Shown: positions 1 to 10,548, numbered from the stretch's first letter. The stretch is DNA of 46,323 bases from Bacteroidales bacterium (GCA_016935435.1 JAFGQZ010000105.1:1-46323), one strand, 5' to 3'. A program made the numbers and translations. The notes: generated by a model not told the origin, from the letters alone.

Positions 1-90
1 GACAAATGATTTTAAAACCGACAGGCCTCTCCCCACAACCATAATAAATATGCCCGATGGGCCGTTGGTATTTATTTTCCTGTTTTTCAT
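1..90 (-). CDS. Start of an unrecognised gene, cut by the window edge
   Basis: An ATG at 90-88 on the minus strand opens a frame that runs to the window edge (30 codons seen, beginning MKNRKINTNGPSGIFIMVV). It lies 46 bp beyond the stop of the giant secreted protein and points the same way, so it could be the next gene of that operon. The frame is also open upstream of this ATG, back into the end of the giant gene in a different frame, so it could instead be the continuation of that gene after a frameshift. No family is recognisable from 30 residues and no clear signal peptide is seen. Confidence 0.35.
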   Translation of the reverse strand, partial: MKNRKINTNGPSGIFIMVVGRGLSVLKSFV

Positions 91-136
91 TCTTTTTATA
101 TTTAATTTGAACCAAGCTGTCTGTTTAAACCCTAAA

Positions 137-3100
137 TCAGTTTCCCCAATTGTTTTCAATATGGTACTGTGGCCCTGTATCGGGAATGCGTATAACATTA
201 ATATCGTGGGTGTCGGTACCTTCGCACCCATTGCTGTCAACAACCACCACGGTATATGTTTCCACAACGCTGTTTACAGGGGCATCGAGGCTTTGTGTTG
301 TAACATCCTGCGTTTGGCCCGAACCAAGCACTGTGGCCCCAAAACTCCAGGAATATGAGCTAAAACCTGCCCCGGCATCGAGGGTTGCCGTTATTTCTTC
401 GCACAGGTTGCCAGGGCCTGTAATAGTAACCACAGGCAAATCAAAAACAGTAACCAGTGCCGGATCGGTAATTTCTGCCGAACACAGGTATTCGTTTGTT
501 GCCACAATATAATAGTTGGTGCTTGCAACCGGAACAGCGCTTAAGGTAATGTTGCCACCAGGCCCGCTGCTTACCGCGCCCCCCACTGCTACATCGTCGA
601 GCTGTCGGTATAATTGCAGAGAAAGGCCTGCATCGGCAGCAACAACAATAATATTGGCCGTTTGCCCCATACACACTTCGGGGTCGGTAACTTCGTTGCC
701 ACTGCCAGGCAATGGATTAACCAGCACATTCAATGTATTATCGCGGGTAACCGAGCCTGTTTCGTCAGCCCTGACTGAATAATTACCTGTTGATGACCAG
801 TTTACAACAACCGAGTCGCGATCGGTTGCCCCAACAATAGTGCCACCCCCCAGGGGCAAGCTCCATGAATATGTATGGGTACCCACCCTTGCCGTACGGT
901 AAATAACTGTAACTTCATTGCAAACAGGATCTGGCCCTGTAACATTCGGGTTAGGAATATCGGTAATCTCAACTTCGTACTGATCGGTTGTAATGCTGCA
1001 CCCACCTGCGGTAACGGTTTCTGTAAGGCGCACCCAGCCAGTACCGTATGCTGCAGGCCAGTTAACCGATATTTGGTAAGTTCCGTTGCCAGAGGCAATA
1101 ACAGCACCTGGCGAAACTGTCCAGGAATAAGTATGCCCAGGAAGATTCGCTGTACCGGATGAGTAAACCACCCCGGTTTCCCCTATCCCAACAGTTGTAT
1201 TTCCATTAATAACAGGCTCAGGAGACTCGTTAAGGGTAATTGTTACCGATGACGTAAAATCGCGGATACCTGTGCTGCCAGTTGCATCCTGGATATATGA
1301 CACATTAAAGCTATAGTCGCCCGGCCCCTGGCTTGCCAAAGGTTCTATTGCATTGGAAACAACCAGTGTGTAGGGCGACGATGCTATATTATTGATTGTA
1401 GTTTCATTTCCTCCATCAACCATATAGCGAATTGTCCATGGTGCAGTACCTGTAAGCTCAATAACAATATCGGCTGAAGAACCATCGTCGCACATGGCTG
1501 AATTTCCGCTAATAATTGTAGCTGTGGGCAGGCTTTCTACCCCAACAGTAAAAATATGGTTACCGTTAACCGAAACTAGAGGGCTTGTTTGGATAGTGCC
1601 ATACGATACACCTCCATCGGCAACCACATTGCCCCTGTTCTCCCAAGCTGCTCCATTCCATTCCACAATACGTAACTTCGATCGGCTTCCGGCATCAGCC
1701 GGAATAATTCCACTCTGATCGTCCCAACGTACCCGTACATTTGCTGTGGCAGCGGGGCCGTTAACACGCCAATACTCGCTATTGCTGACAGCATCGACAG
1801 GAACCACCACGCTTGCAGGATCGTACCCATCGTCTCCCGGGTTATGGTTATAGTATTGGGCAATATAATCGCCCGTTGCACTAACCGATGACAAATAAAG
1901 GTTACCATACCTTGTGCCGTTTCCGTTGCCTGTTGGAAAATTAAAATACGAACCTGCATTAATGCGTTTCTGCAACGGGCCATTCACAAACGAAGTGCTT
2001 CCCCCTCCTATAACTGCATTCGTTGCCGGGTAAGTGAGCCTTAAAATATTGGTGGTATTTGTGGTAATGTTTCCAAGTGTAAGATATAGATACCGGTTAA
2101 CATTCACGCTTCCAGCCCCCGATAATGCAAGCCCCGAAGCATTGTTCACCTGCAATTTATAAAATTGTTCAACTGTTGTTGCCCCGGCAACTGTTAAAGT
2201 CTGGGCAGTTGTTCCTTTAAATACAACCAAACCGGTTCCGGGCACAAAGCCCCCTGTTGCGCCCGTATTGTTATCAACCCAATTTCCAAGTATGGTAAGG
2301 GTGCGGTTATGAAGGGTATTGTTAAGTGTTCCCGCATTAATAGTCAGGTTACCCAGTACCCTTAAATTTTCTGCACTCATGTATTTTATACCTGTACCGG
2401 AGAATATTACATTTTGGTATGGCTTATAATCATTTCCGGGTTTTAGGGGCAATGTGGCCGGCACAACACTGTTGTTATAAAACTCAATTGTACTGGACGA
2501 ATTAGCCATAAATTCATCGTAAACCCCGGCAGGAAAAATAAAACTGCCCGAGGCTGTACTGGTTATATGAATTGTGCCTGAGCCCCTGATATGGCCTAAA
2601 CTATGATATAAAGTAGTTCCTACAGTAAGGGTGCCATACAACTCAACAGAGAAAGAAACCTGATCATTGGCATCAAGGGTTACTGTATGCCCGGCGAGTA
2701 TTACAACGGGGTTTCCCTGTGGGTAAGAAGGGGCAGGCCCTCCAGTTCCATCGGAATTTAGTGTCCATGAAGCAGGGTTAGTCCAATTGCCGCCACTTGT
2801 GGTATTCCGACTGTAATATATAGGCAAATCCAGAAAATTAGGGCTTGGCAGACTATTTACCCCACAAGTATATTCCCCATCGATGTAATCCACCCCGGTA
2901 ATGGTAAAGTTATCGGAAGCAGCATTAACAGTTCCTTCGACAGGGGCAGACCACGAATATGTAACAGGGTTAAACCTTCCTACAACATAGTCAGTCTCAT
3001 TAGGCAAAGCATCATCGTTTATATATTGATATTCGTGGTTAACTGTCAGTCCGCTGAAGCCAGATTCCTGCACATACCAATAATATTGCAATTCGTTTGT

Positions 3101-6100
3101 TAAAGCCGGATTTTCGCTTGTAGAAGGATGTTTTCTGTTAACCGGCCTTACAGTAATTGAACCGGCAGCAGTATTAGAAGTTACATTGTAACTTGCTGGT
3201 GTATATTTACCGGCAACGCCTATTGGAAAGGTAAAATCAGAGGCCGAAGCCGGGAAAAGTTTTTTCACTCCCTGATCACTGATTACGCCATTTAACAAAA
3301 TCATATTATCGGCATTTGAGGTACCCCCAACCGAGGCATTAGTACCAAAAGTCAATAAATAATCATCGATATATAAATTACCGTTGCCAAAAGTGAGCCG
3401 GCCATTAATTACCGTATTGTCAACCATATCAACACCAAGAGAGTTGTTCAGCAAGATGTTCCCGAATACGCCATAACCACTGCCCGATATGGTTTGTTTA
3501 ACTATGCTGTTAAATATAATACCGCCATTTATAGTGGGGCTCAGGTGTGCCGCAGCATTATAAACATCACCGGCAAGGGTTATTTCGTTGCTTCCATCGT
3601 TAAATGTGCCCGAATTAATAGTAAGGTCATTGTTTACCCTTATGTTGGTATTTGCCGACAAAGTTAAGGAGGTTGATGGTTCAACCACGAGGTTGGCAAA
3701 ATTTGTAAGGTTTGCAGCTGCCCCTGTAATATACTGCGCATTTAAACCATTAAACCTGGTTACCTGGGTTAATGTTCCCGGCTGGAAGCCACCGGTATTT
3801 ACACCTGTGCCTGCATTGCTGTTTCCGTTTACAAGCGAGTTACCAATAGAAAGATCAAGGCCGTTTGCCCTATAAACATTGTTTCCCTGTATAGTAAGGG
3901 TATTCTGTATAATTAAGGGGAATATGCGCTGGTTTACAATTTTTATGTTTGAAACAACATTTACGGTTACATCCCACAAAGGAACAGACGATGCAATATT
4001 ATATTCGGTACCATCGACAGTTGAAGTAGAACCAATTAGAATTTCACCACCTGTAACGGCAGAATTATCAGGCACAAGATAAAGTTCAAAGCTGGCCGGA
4101 TTGTTGAAATTTCTATAAATACTCAGAATACCTCCCGACATGTTAAAGTTGCTACCAGTATTAAGCACTTCGAACATTGCCCTGGAATTATCGGCTTGCC
4201 GGCCATAGATAAGCAATTGTGAATTTCCTGACTGGGTATAACTTAATGCACCCGATGATATAGTGGTAGGCCGGCGTATTTGCCCTGTAACATTGAGGCG
4301 CCCGTTTCCAGCAAGTATTATTTCGGGATTGCCCCCCGAGGCATATTCAATATCGTTGTTATAGTTTGCCCCTGTGCCTATACCTACAATACCATTGTTT
4401 ATCACCTCCAGGCGTCCGGCCAGGATCAGGTCGCCGGCATTACTATTGGTGCCAATTGTAACCGAGCCCTCATTTACCGATAAAGCAGCCGTGGTCGGTA
4501 TTGTAAAAGCAGTTGTTGTCGATAGGGTAAATGCCAGGCTTGAATTAGACACCCTGAAAGTACCGTTGTCGAGCACCAGTGCAGCACCCCCTGTATATGA
4601 TAAGGAAAGATTATTGGCAGTAACATCCAGTATAGTGTTTCGTGAATTGCCCTTATCGACATATAGTATATTAAAATCGTTCGTTCCTGTTCCGGAAATA
4701 ACTTTATTGGTATTGCCGATAAAATAAGTGTTTGCAAATAATGTAGCCGAAGTGTTCATATCAAAAGCCCCATTGTTGTTAAGGTTGCCTTCGATATACA
4801 AAAGGTTTGTAACGGCAGTTCCGCCGTTGCGCACATTAAACGCTGCCCCGGCCGCTATATTGATGTCGTTTTTAGCCAGCACCGTTTGGACAGTTCCATT
4901 GTAATACTGTAAAGTTCCGCTGTTGACATTCAGGTTTCCTTCAACAGAAAGGGTTCTGGATGCCGTGACATTTAACCTTGTTACTGCTGTTATATCTGTA
5001 CCGGCAATTTCAAGGTTGCTTAAAACCTGAAGATCGATATTTGGCATTGAAATATACCTGCCTGCGCCTGGGGCAATGGTAAGGTTGTTATAAAATACTT
5101 TTGTAGCAGGAACAACAAAGTCTTGTGCGCCAGTAGTGTAATAGACTACGGTACCCCCGCCAGATGCAAGGAAGTTCCCAAAATCGCCGCCCGGAAATGT
5201 TGCTGTGGCCGCACCGGAAGATATCCTAAGGGTTCCTGTACCGGTAACTTTACTGTCGGGTATCACCCCAAAATTATGGCCTGTTGTTATAGTAATATCT
5301 AATATTGATCCGGAATTTACCTGCAAGCCGCCTGTAAGGATATTGTTAAAACCTGCTGGAACTGTTACAAAATGGTTATTTGCTGCACCATCGCCAATTA
5401 CTACAGGGTTGTTGGCGCCTGGAAGGGCTGTGGCATTTGCAGGCCCGGCATTTGAAACAGTTGACCATGTCGATAGCTGGTCCCAATCGCCCGATGTACA
5501 GCTGTAATAAACAGTTACAGGCTGAAAAGCGTTTATTTCGCCGGCTGTAAAATCGCCTTCGGCATAAGCAACATTTGTAAACCTTATTTCATTTGAACCA
5601 TCAATAACCTGTGAAATATCGTTAATATAAACCCACGAATACGGATTATAAACCCCCGGAATGTAATTTGCTTCGTTTCCCCGTCCGGTTAAATCCGAAT
5701 CGACATACCTGTAATTATGAGAAACCGAAGTTATCCCGGCAAACCCTTGTTGGGTAACTTTCCAGTAATAGTTAAGTGAGTTTGCAGATGTTACAAATGG
5801 GTTAAACTGTGCCACCGGTTTAACATTCAGCCCGCCCCATGCCGTTGGTGCAGCATTAAACTGTATGGTGGCCGGGGTATAGTCGTTGGCGGTTCCGACA
5901 GGGAATGTAAATGATGTCGTTGAATTATATGTTTTCGTAACCCCCCCGTCGCTCACATTGCCCGATGTACGTATCATTTTAGTGCCGGAAAATACTGCTG
6001 TTACAGCCGGGTAAAGCGCATCGTAAATATTTGAGCCAGTGCCCAGTGTAAGGTTATACGTGCCGATATCGAGTAAACCGTTGGCAAGGCGAAGGTTGCC

Positions 6101-9100
6101 TGTTAGTGCCTGGTTGGCAGAAAGCGAGGCTGTGCCAGTGGTTTTGTTAATAACCAGGTTTCCGAAAACTCCACTGCCCGAGCCACCTATCGACTGGTTA
6201 ACGGTTCCATTTAATGTAACACTGCCACCAACCTGGCTGATATGTGTACCTGAATTCGTAACCTGCCCGGCTACAGAAACAATACGGCCCATATCCTGAA
6301 GGAAACACCCCTCGCCGACAGATAAATTGTTCCTAACAATTAGGTTTTGGGTAATTTGTGTGTTGCTGCGGTTAGCAACATTCAGGTTAAATAAACCTGC
6401 TGTAATTGTACCGTTGTTAGTAAAAGTTTGCCCCGATGTTCCATTAAATATTGTAGTATTGGTGCCGGGAGTATAAGTTGTACCAACCGGAATAGTAAAG
6501 TTTCGTCCCACACTTACTTCCACATTGTCTGGCCCGGAGGTTAGCACAGCAGAATTCTGCAATGCCAAATCGTTTTTTACAATAAGTGGCTGTGCCGGAA
6601 TAGCCGTCGGAACTGTACCGTTGGCTGTATAGGTACGGGGTTGTGCCGAACGCGTGGTAACAGCCGAAATAATGTTCAGGTTCCAAAAGGGAGATGTAGT
6701 TGCAAAATATGCATCCCTGGCAGCAGGGACTGTTATGTTAATTGTTCCGCCTGTTACATTAATATTTGTAGGGTTGGCGCCAATTACCATGCTGAAATTA
6801 CTGCCCGAACCTCCCCCTATAGGGTTTGGCGAAAGAATGTTAATTGTACCCCCGGATATGGTTAGTGTATTGTCGGGATAGGGCAATGTGAAAGTTGCAT
6901 AAACATTCATGCCACCTAAATTTGGCAATTCGGCGCCACGAATGGTCAACACTCCGTCTGTCATGGTAAAGGCCCCCCTGTGCGTGCCTGCCTGATAAGA
7001 TGTACGCACACATTCGGTGTTTATTGTTCCGCCCTCAATAAGAAAAGATGCGGTTGTTCGCGAAACAATGCCCTGCTTACTGTTATCGTCCAGTACTGAA
7101 TTAACCGATACCCTAAGCCCCCCGTAAAGAATAAGTGCCGTGCCATCGGCGGTATTGGCCTGTTCGGAATAGGTAAGGTTTGCCCCATCGAGCCAAATTC
7201 TTGCATCTTCATCAATGCTAAATGTGCTATTTGATGATAGTGAGGGCAATACTATGTTATTGCCCAGCCGGACTGTTCCAGCCAGTAATCCTAGTGCATT
7301 CGGATTGGTAATTGCCGGAGGGGTAGTTGACTGTGCCAAATTATTTCTTCCATAAAGCGCAAAGAACGACGGATCGGATGCATCGACATGCAGAATGTAT
7401 GTTTGATCGACCCCTTTGTCGATTTCAAGCCGGTACAAATCGGTAAGGCCATTACATACCAGAAATTGATCGGCCGAAGGGTTGTTGAAAACCAGATCGG
7501 CCCTGCCATTGTTAGGAGTGGCAGTATATTGGGGCGCAGCCTGGTTTGTCAGGCGCACGCTCCCATCGTTGGTAAAATTGCCGTTAACAATAAAACTGTG
7601 GTTTACATTCCCGGTACCTATGCGAATACTACCGTTGTCCGATATGTAAACATCGCCAGACACTGTAACCATACGGCTGTTGGCTGTTGCATCGTTTATC
7701 TGGAACCTGCCCCTGGTAATGGTGAAATTGCCATTTATTGTCAGCAAATTATTTGCAAGGGTGGCAATTAATGCATCGGTATTGAGGTTTAGTATAAGGT
7801 TATTGTATTCAAGTTGCGAAAAGGTAAATCCGGCATTATTATAATACTCTACAGTTCCCCCGCCGGCGGAAACAAATTCATCAAAAACCCCACCCGGGAA
7901 GGTGCCCCCCGACAAGCGTAAGCGGCCTTCGCCCCTTACAACGCCAAAGTCGTGCCCGGTTGTAGTTCCTATATCGAGAAACCCTCCATCGTTTATTTGT
8001 ACCGATAATACATTTCGTGGTGCATTAACTGTAACTGTGCGGCCGTTTAGGACAACCACCCTGTCGCCTGTTCCGGGCACTGCCGGGCTTACCGAAAGGG
8101 TACCCGAGGGGTCGGTAGTCCAGGTAAGGGCATCTTCCCAGTTGCCCGACTGGTAGGAATAATATGTTGTAGGTGTCTCGCGACCGGTCCATACGCCATC
8201 GAGTATGGAATTATTGGCAACCGTCATCGGGTTTATCCCACCGCTGCTGCCCCCGGGAGCTTTTAGCCAATCGGAACCGGTATAACGGTAAGGTACATAC
8301 GAAGCCTGATCGCCGCCAGTGCCAACCTCATCGGGCGACACATAAGAGAAACCGGCATTGAAATCAATGCCTGTAAGGTTTGAAGTTGAAATTGCCCAGT
8401 ATTTTTGCAAATCGGTTGAATTTGCTGCAGGAGGGCCTGGCGCTGTTCCGGCCACTGCCCTGATATTTATGCTTCCTGTTCCGGTAATGGTACCAGTAAA
8501 GGCTGTAATCTCAAAAGGCGAATAATATGTGCCGGTTCCAAGCGGATAAACCATAACAAAACCTGCCGCAGAAGCGCTTTCTTTAATAAGACTGCCCGAA
8601 CCGTCGCAAACAATCATGCGCCCATTGCTAAAACCACCGGTAGCGGTAACAGTTGCCCCATTAGCCAGGGTAAGGCCCGATGTGCCAGAGCCCAGGCTCA
8701 GGTTGCCGTTTGCAAGGAGCAGGGTGTTGTTTACCGTAATATCTCCTTGTAAGGTTTTAGTATTGCCCCCCGAAACTGTAAGGTTTCCGTAATTTGCGGC
8801 AATAATAGCTTGTGCGCCTGCAAAACCATAGTTAACAACAGAAGTATTGCCAAAAATTTCTGTGCCCCCAAAAATAGTTATGGCATTAACATTATGGTTT
8901 AAAGTGCCTCCGTTTTCGATTTCTAAAGTTCCGGTAGCTGCAAGGGTAATGTTGTTGTTTTCGTTTAAAACACCGCCATTTTGGATACGGAGTATGGTAT
9001 TGGCCCCGCTAATGTTCCAGGTAGCAGTGGTAGTCATTGTATGGCCTGTTTGCACAACAAATATCTGATTAGCGGCAGCAAAATTTGTAGGGCTGGCTCC

Positions 9101-9940
9101 CCCTCCCCCGGGGTTTGTGTTCCAGTTTGCCAATGTATTGGGTGCAACCGAACCCTGGGAATAAAATACCGGCATGGTGTAGGTTACACGCACAAAACCT
9201 GCTGCGCCATTTCCACCAGATCGGTTTGTATTATTATTGACATAAGCACCGCCACCGCCACCGCCATAGAGGTTACCATCGTATCCATCTTCGCCATTGC
9301 CACGGCCAGCTGCACCATTGCCTCCATTTTCTGTTGTTCCGTTGCCTGCTGTTGTTCCGCTTGCATCGCCACCATCGCCTGTAGATCCGGCACCGCCACC
9401 ACCACCGCCGCCAAGTGTTGTTGTTCCGTCAGCCCCGTCCCCACCGGCAAAAACCACATCGCCTATACTTGAAGCTGCCGATCCAATTCCGCCTGCCCGG
9501 CCATTATTTGGCGCAGCGCCTCCAGCGCCGCCTTCAGCATATACTGTTGCTGCAGTGCCAAACCACGAAGGATTTCCCTGTTGCCCGTTATTTGCAACAC
9601 CATTTCTTTGCCCCCCAACAGTTACTGTATAAGAAGTGCCTGGCACTACTGATAAAACGCTTCTTGCATAAGCGCCCCCGGCACCACCGCCTCCACCCCT
9701 GGCATTATTGGAATTTGTTCCCCCTCCGGCGCCACCGCCGCCCCAACATTCAACAGTAATCGACGTAACGCCGGCCGGAACAGTAAATGTCCCGTTGGCA
9801 TTAAATTCCTCTGTGGCGGTTTGCGAATTAATAGTTTCAACGTTGATAAAGGCAGTGAAAAACAGGCAGGCCAAAAACAAAAACCTAAAAGGCTTCTGTT
9901 CTTTTCTATTTTCTTTGTTGAGGAAATAATTCATATTCAT
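137..9940 (-). CDS. Giant secreted repeat protein (Gly-rich head, beta-solenoid modules, Ig/PKD-like tail)
   Basis: A 3267-residue protein with an N-terminal signal sequence (hydrophobic run FLFLACLFFTAFINV, cleavage near residue 40). Next comes a glycine-rich domain (about 45-250) with runs of Gly, beginning FTVPAGVTSITVECWGGGG. Then come four large modules, each opening with a Y-Y/F-S...W motif near residues 257, 590, 1475 and 2372 (for example YYSYQSGNWEDALTW), followed by a G-H-D/N-F-G-V or similar strand and many short G-x-L-x-I/V-x-x-G strands, as in right-handed beta-helix or autotransporter-like passengers. A recurring F-x-F-P-x-G...Y-T-P motif also marks the modules. From about 2800 to the end there are Ig/PKD-like repeats with paired cysteines. 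It should be exported by Sec and displayed on or released from the surface as an adhesin or matrix protein. No T9SS sorting domain is seen at the C-terminus, which is odd for this type. ATG at 9940 is used; the ATG two codons later is also possible. Confidence 0.85.
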   Translation of the reverse strand: MNMNYFLNKENRKEQKPFRFLFLACLFFTAFINVETINSQTATEEFNANGTFTVPAGVTSITVECWGGGGAGGGTNSNNARGGGGGAGGAYARSVLSVVPGTSYTVTVGGQRNGVANNGQQGNPSWFGTAATVYAEGGAGGAAPNNGRAGGIGSAASSIGDVVFAGGDGADGTTTLGGGGGGGAGSTGDGGDASGTTAGNGTTENGGNGAAGRGNGEDGYDGNLYGGGGGGAYVNNNTNRSGGNGAAGFVRVTYTMPVFYSQGSVAPNTLANWNTNPGGGGASPTNFAAANQIFVVQTGHTMTTTATWNISGANTILRIQNGGVLNENNNITLAATGTLEIENGGTLNHNVNAITIFGGTEIFGNTSVVNYGFAGAQAIIAANYGNLTVSGGNTKTLQGDITVNNTLLLANGNLSLGSGTSGLTLANGATVTATGGFSNGRMIVCDGSGSLIKESASAAGFVMVYPLGTGTYYSPFEITAFTGTITGTGSINIRAVAGTAPGPPAANSTDLQKYWAISTSNLTGIDFNAGFSYVSPDEVGTGGDQASYVPYRYTGSDWLKAPGGSSGGINPMTVANNSILDGVWTGRETPTTYYSYQSGNWEDALTWTTDPSGTLSVSPAVPGTGDRVVVLNGRTVTVNAPRNVLSVQINDGGFLDIGTTTGHDFGVVRGEGRLRLSGGTFPGGVFDEFVSAGGGTVEYYNNAGFTFSQLEYNNLILNLNTDALIATLANNLLTINGNFTITRGRFQINDATANSRMVTVSGDVYISDNGSIRIGTGNVNHSFIVNGNFTNDGSVRLTNQAAPQYTATPNNGRADLVFNNPSADQFLVCNGLTDLYRLEIDKGVDQTYILHVDASDPSFFALYGRNNLAQSTTPPAITNPNALGLLAGTVRLGNNIVLPSLSSNSTFSIDEDARIWLDGANLTYSEQANTADGTALILYGGLRVSVNSVLDDNSKQGIVSRTTASFLIEGGTINTECVRTSYQAGTHRGAFTMTDGVLTIRGAELPNLGGMNVYATFTLPYPDNTLTISGGTINILSPNPIGGGSGSNFSMVIGANPTNINVTGGTINITVPAARDAYFATTSPFWNLNIISAVTTRSAQPRTYTANGTVPTAIPAQPLIVKNDLALQNSAVLTSGPDNVEVSVGRNFTIPVGTTYTPGTNTTIFNGTSGQTFTNNGTITAGLFNLNVANRSNTQITQNLIVRNNLSVGEGCFLQDMGRIVSVAGQVTNSGTHISQVGGSVTLNGTVNQSIGGSGSGVFGNLVINKTTGTASLSANQALTGNLRLANGLLDIGTYNLTLGTGSNIYDALYPAVTAVFSGTKMIRTSGNVSDGGVTKTYNSTTSFTFPVGTANDYTPATIQFNAAPTAWGGLNVKPVAQFNPFVTSANSLNYYWKVTQQGFAGITSVSHNYRYVDSDLTGRGNEANYIPGVYNPYSWVYINDISQVIDGSNEIRFTNVAYAEGDFTAGEINAFQPVTVYYSCTSGDWDQLSTWSTVSNAGPANATALPGANNPVVIGDGAANNHFVTVPAGFNNILTGGLQVNSGSILDITITTGHNFGVIPDSKVTGTGTLRISSGAATATFPGGDFGNFLASGGGTVVYYTTGAQDFVVPATKVFYNNLTIAPGAGRYISMPNIDLQVLSNLEIAGTDITAVTRLNVTASRTLSVEGNLNVNSGTLQYYNGTVQTVLAKNDINIAAGAAFNVRNGGTAVTNLLYIEGNLNNNGAFDMNTSATLFANTYFIGNTNKVISGTGTNDFNILYVDKGNSRNTILDVTANNLSLSYTGGAALVLDNGTFRVSNSSLAFTLSTTTAFTIPTTAALSVNEGSVTIGTNSNAGDLILAGRLEVINNGIVGIGTGANYNNDIEYASGGNPEIILAGNGRLNVTGQIRRPTTISSGALSYTQSGNSQLLIYGRQADNSRAMFEVLNTGSNFNMSGGILSIYRNFNNPASFELYLVPDNSAVTGGEILIGSTSTVDGTEYNIASSVPLWDVTVNVVSNIKIVNQRIFPLIIQNTLTIQGNNVYRANGLDLSIGNSLVNGNSNAGTGVNTGGFQPGTLTQVTRFNGLNAQYITGAAANLTNFANLVVEPSTSLTLSANTNIRVNNDLTINSGTFNDGSNEITLAGDVYNAAAHLSPTINGGIIFNSIVKQTISGSGYGVFGNILLNNSLGVDMVDNTVINGRLTFGNGNLYIDDYLLTFGTNASVGGTSNADNMILLNGVISDQGVKKLFPASASDFTFPIGVAGKYTPASYNVTSNTAAGSITVRPVNRKHPSTSENPALTNELQYYWYVQESGFSGLTVNHEYQYINDDALPNETDYVVGRFNPVTYSWSAPVEGTVNAASDNFTITGVDYIDGEYTCGVNSLPSPNFLDLPIYYSRNTTSGGNWTNPASWTLNSDGTGGPAPSYPQGNPVVILAGHTVTLDANDQVSFSVELYGTLTVGTTLYHSLGHIRGSGTIHITSTASGSFIFPAGVYDEFMANSSSTIEFYNNSVVPATLPLKPGNDYKPYQNVIFSGTGIKYMSAENLRVLGNLTINAGTLNNTLHNRTLTILGNWVDNNTGATGGFVPGTGLVVFKGTTAQTLTVAGATTVEQFYKLQVNNASGLALSGAGSVNVNRYLYLTLGNITTNTTNILRLTYPATNAVIGGGSTSFVNGPLQKRINAGSYFNFPTGNGNGTRYGNLYLSSVSATGDYIAQYYNHNPGDDGYDPASVVVPVDAVSNSEYWRVNGPAATANVRVRWDDQSGIIPADAGSRSKLRIVEWNGAAWENRGNVVADGGVSYGTIQTSPLVSVNGNHIFTVGVESLPTATIISGNSAMCDDGSSADIVIELTGTAPWTIRYMVDGGNETTINNIASSPYTLVVSNAIEPLASQGPGDYSFNVSYIQDATGSTGIRDFTSSVTITLNESPEPVINGNTTVGIGETGVVYSSGTANLPGHTYSWTVSPGAVIASGNGTYQISVNWPAAYGTGWVRLTETVTAGGCSITTDQYEVEITDIPNPNVTGPDPVCNEVTVIYRTARVGTHTYSWSLPLGGGTIVGATDRDSVVVNWSSTGNYSVRADETGSVTRDNTLNVLVNPLPGSGNEVTDPEVCMGQTANIIVVAADAGLSLQLYRQLDDVAVGGAVSSGPGGNITLSAVPVASTNYYIVATNEYLCSAEITDPALVTVFDLPVVTITGPGNLCEEITATLDAGAGFSSYSWSFGATVLGSGQTQDVTTQSLDAPVNSVVETYTVVVVDSNGCEGTDTHDINVIRIPDTGPQYHIENNWGN

Positions 9941-10199
9941 TAATAGTTGGCAACGTTTTCACAAACGGCTCGCCCAATTAAATGTTTCATTTTTTTTGTT
10001 ATCGGCTATTCAGTTAGTTTAAATTATCATTTTTTTTACATTAAAACAATAGTACGTTTTACTAAATTAGTCTTTTGGTTAACCTATGTCAGTCCATACC
10101 GAAAAAAGTTTTTAACATAGTTTTTATCTGTTCATTATATTTATACCACAATGAAAATTTTTTACATAACTTTTAATTTAATAAACCAGCAATTATATT
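9941..10199. other. AT-rich divergent intergenic region
   Basis: This 259-bp AT-rich gap separates the minus-strand giant gene from the plus-strand RAM-domain gene and should hold both promoters. I found no exact TAnnTTTG element on either strand. A short inverted repeat, CTATGT near 10085 and ACATAG near 10116, flanks an A/T-rich stretch; its role is unknown. No open frame of interest and no RNA structure is visible. Confidence 0.4.
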
Positions 10200-10475
10200 A
10201 TGGTAACAGCAATTGTTTTGATAAACGCTCAACGCGAAAAAATAAACTCTATTGGTGAACAAATTTCTGGGTTCGGTGGCGTAACGGAAGTATTTTCGGT
10301 TAGCGGCAGGTTCGACCTGGTGGTGCTTATCAGGTTAAAAGAGCTTAATGGACTTTCGCAACTGATGACCGAAAAAATTTCGAACATCGAAGGCATTATC
10401 CGTACCGAATCGATGGTAACCTTTAAACTAATATCGAAACACGATATTGCTGCTATGTTCGACCTGGGAAGCTGA
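10200..10475 (+). CDS. Stand-alone Lrp/AsnC ligand-binding (RAM) domain protein
   Basis: This 91-residue protein consists only of the RAM/ACT-like effector domain found at the C-terminus of Lrp/AsnC regulators: an alternating beta-alpha-beta pattern with the segments VSGRFDLVVLIRL, LSQLMTEKISNIEGIIRTESMV and a final acidic helix. The helix-turn-helix DNA-binding domain of full-length Lrp (about 150 residues) is absent, and no such domain is encoded just upstream. Proteins of this type are small-molecule-binding oligomers that may modulate a partner regulator. ATG at 10200 is preceded by an A/T-rich stretch without a Shine-Dalgarno sequence. It lies 124 bp before sucA on the same strand; a functional link with sucA is possible but not shown. 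Confidence 0.8.
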   Translation: MVTAIVLINAQREKINSIGEQISGFGGVTEVFSVSGRFDLVVLIRLKELNGLSQLMTEKISNIEGIIRTESMVTFKLISKHDIAAMFDLGS

Positions 10476-10548
10476 CAATTTGTTAATGTTTGTTGACATT
10501 TGAATTGTTTGCGAAAACCTGGCCGGCAAGTATTGTTTTAAACAAACT

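Noticed and set aside
9297-9632. Proline-rich frame opposite the Gly-rich head of the giant protein
   Set aside because: It is the reverse complement of GGN glycine codons and so a coding shadow.
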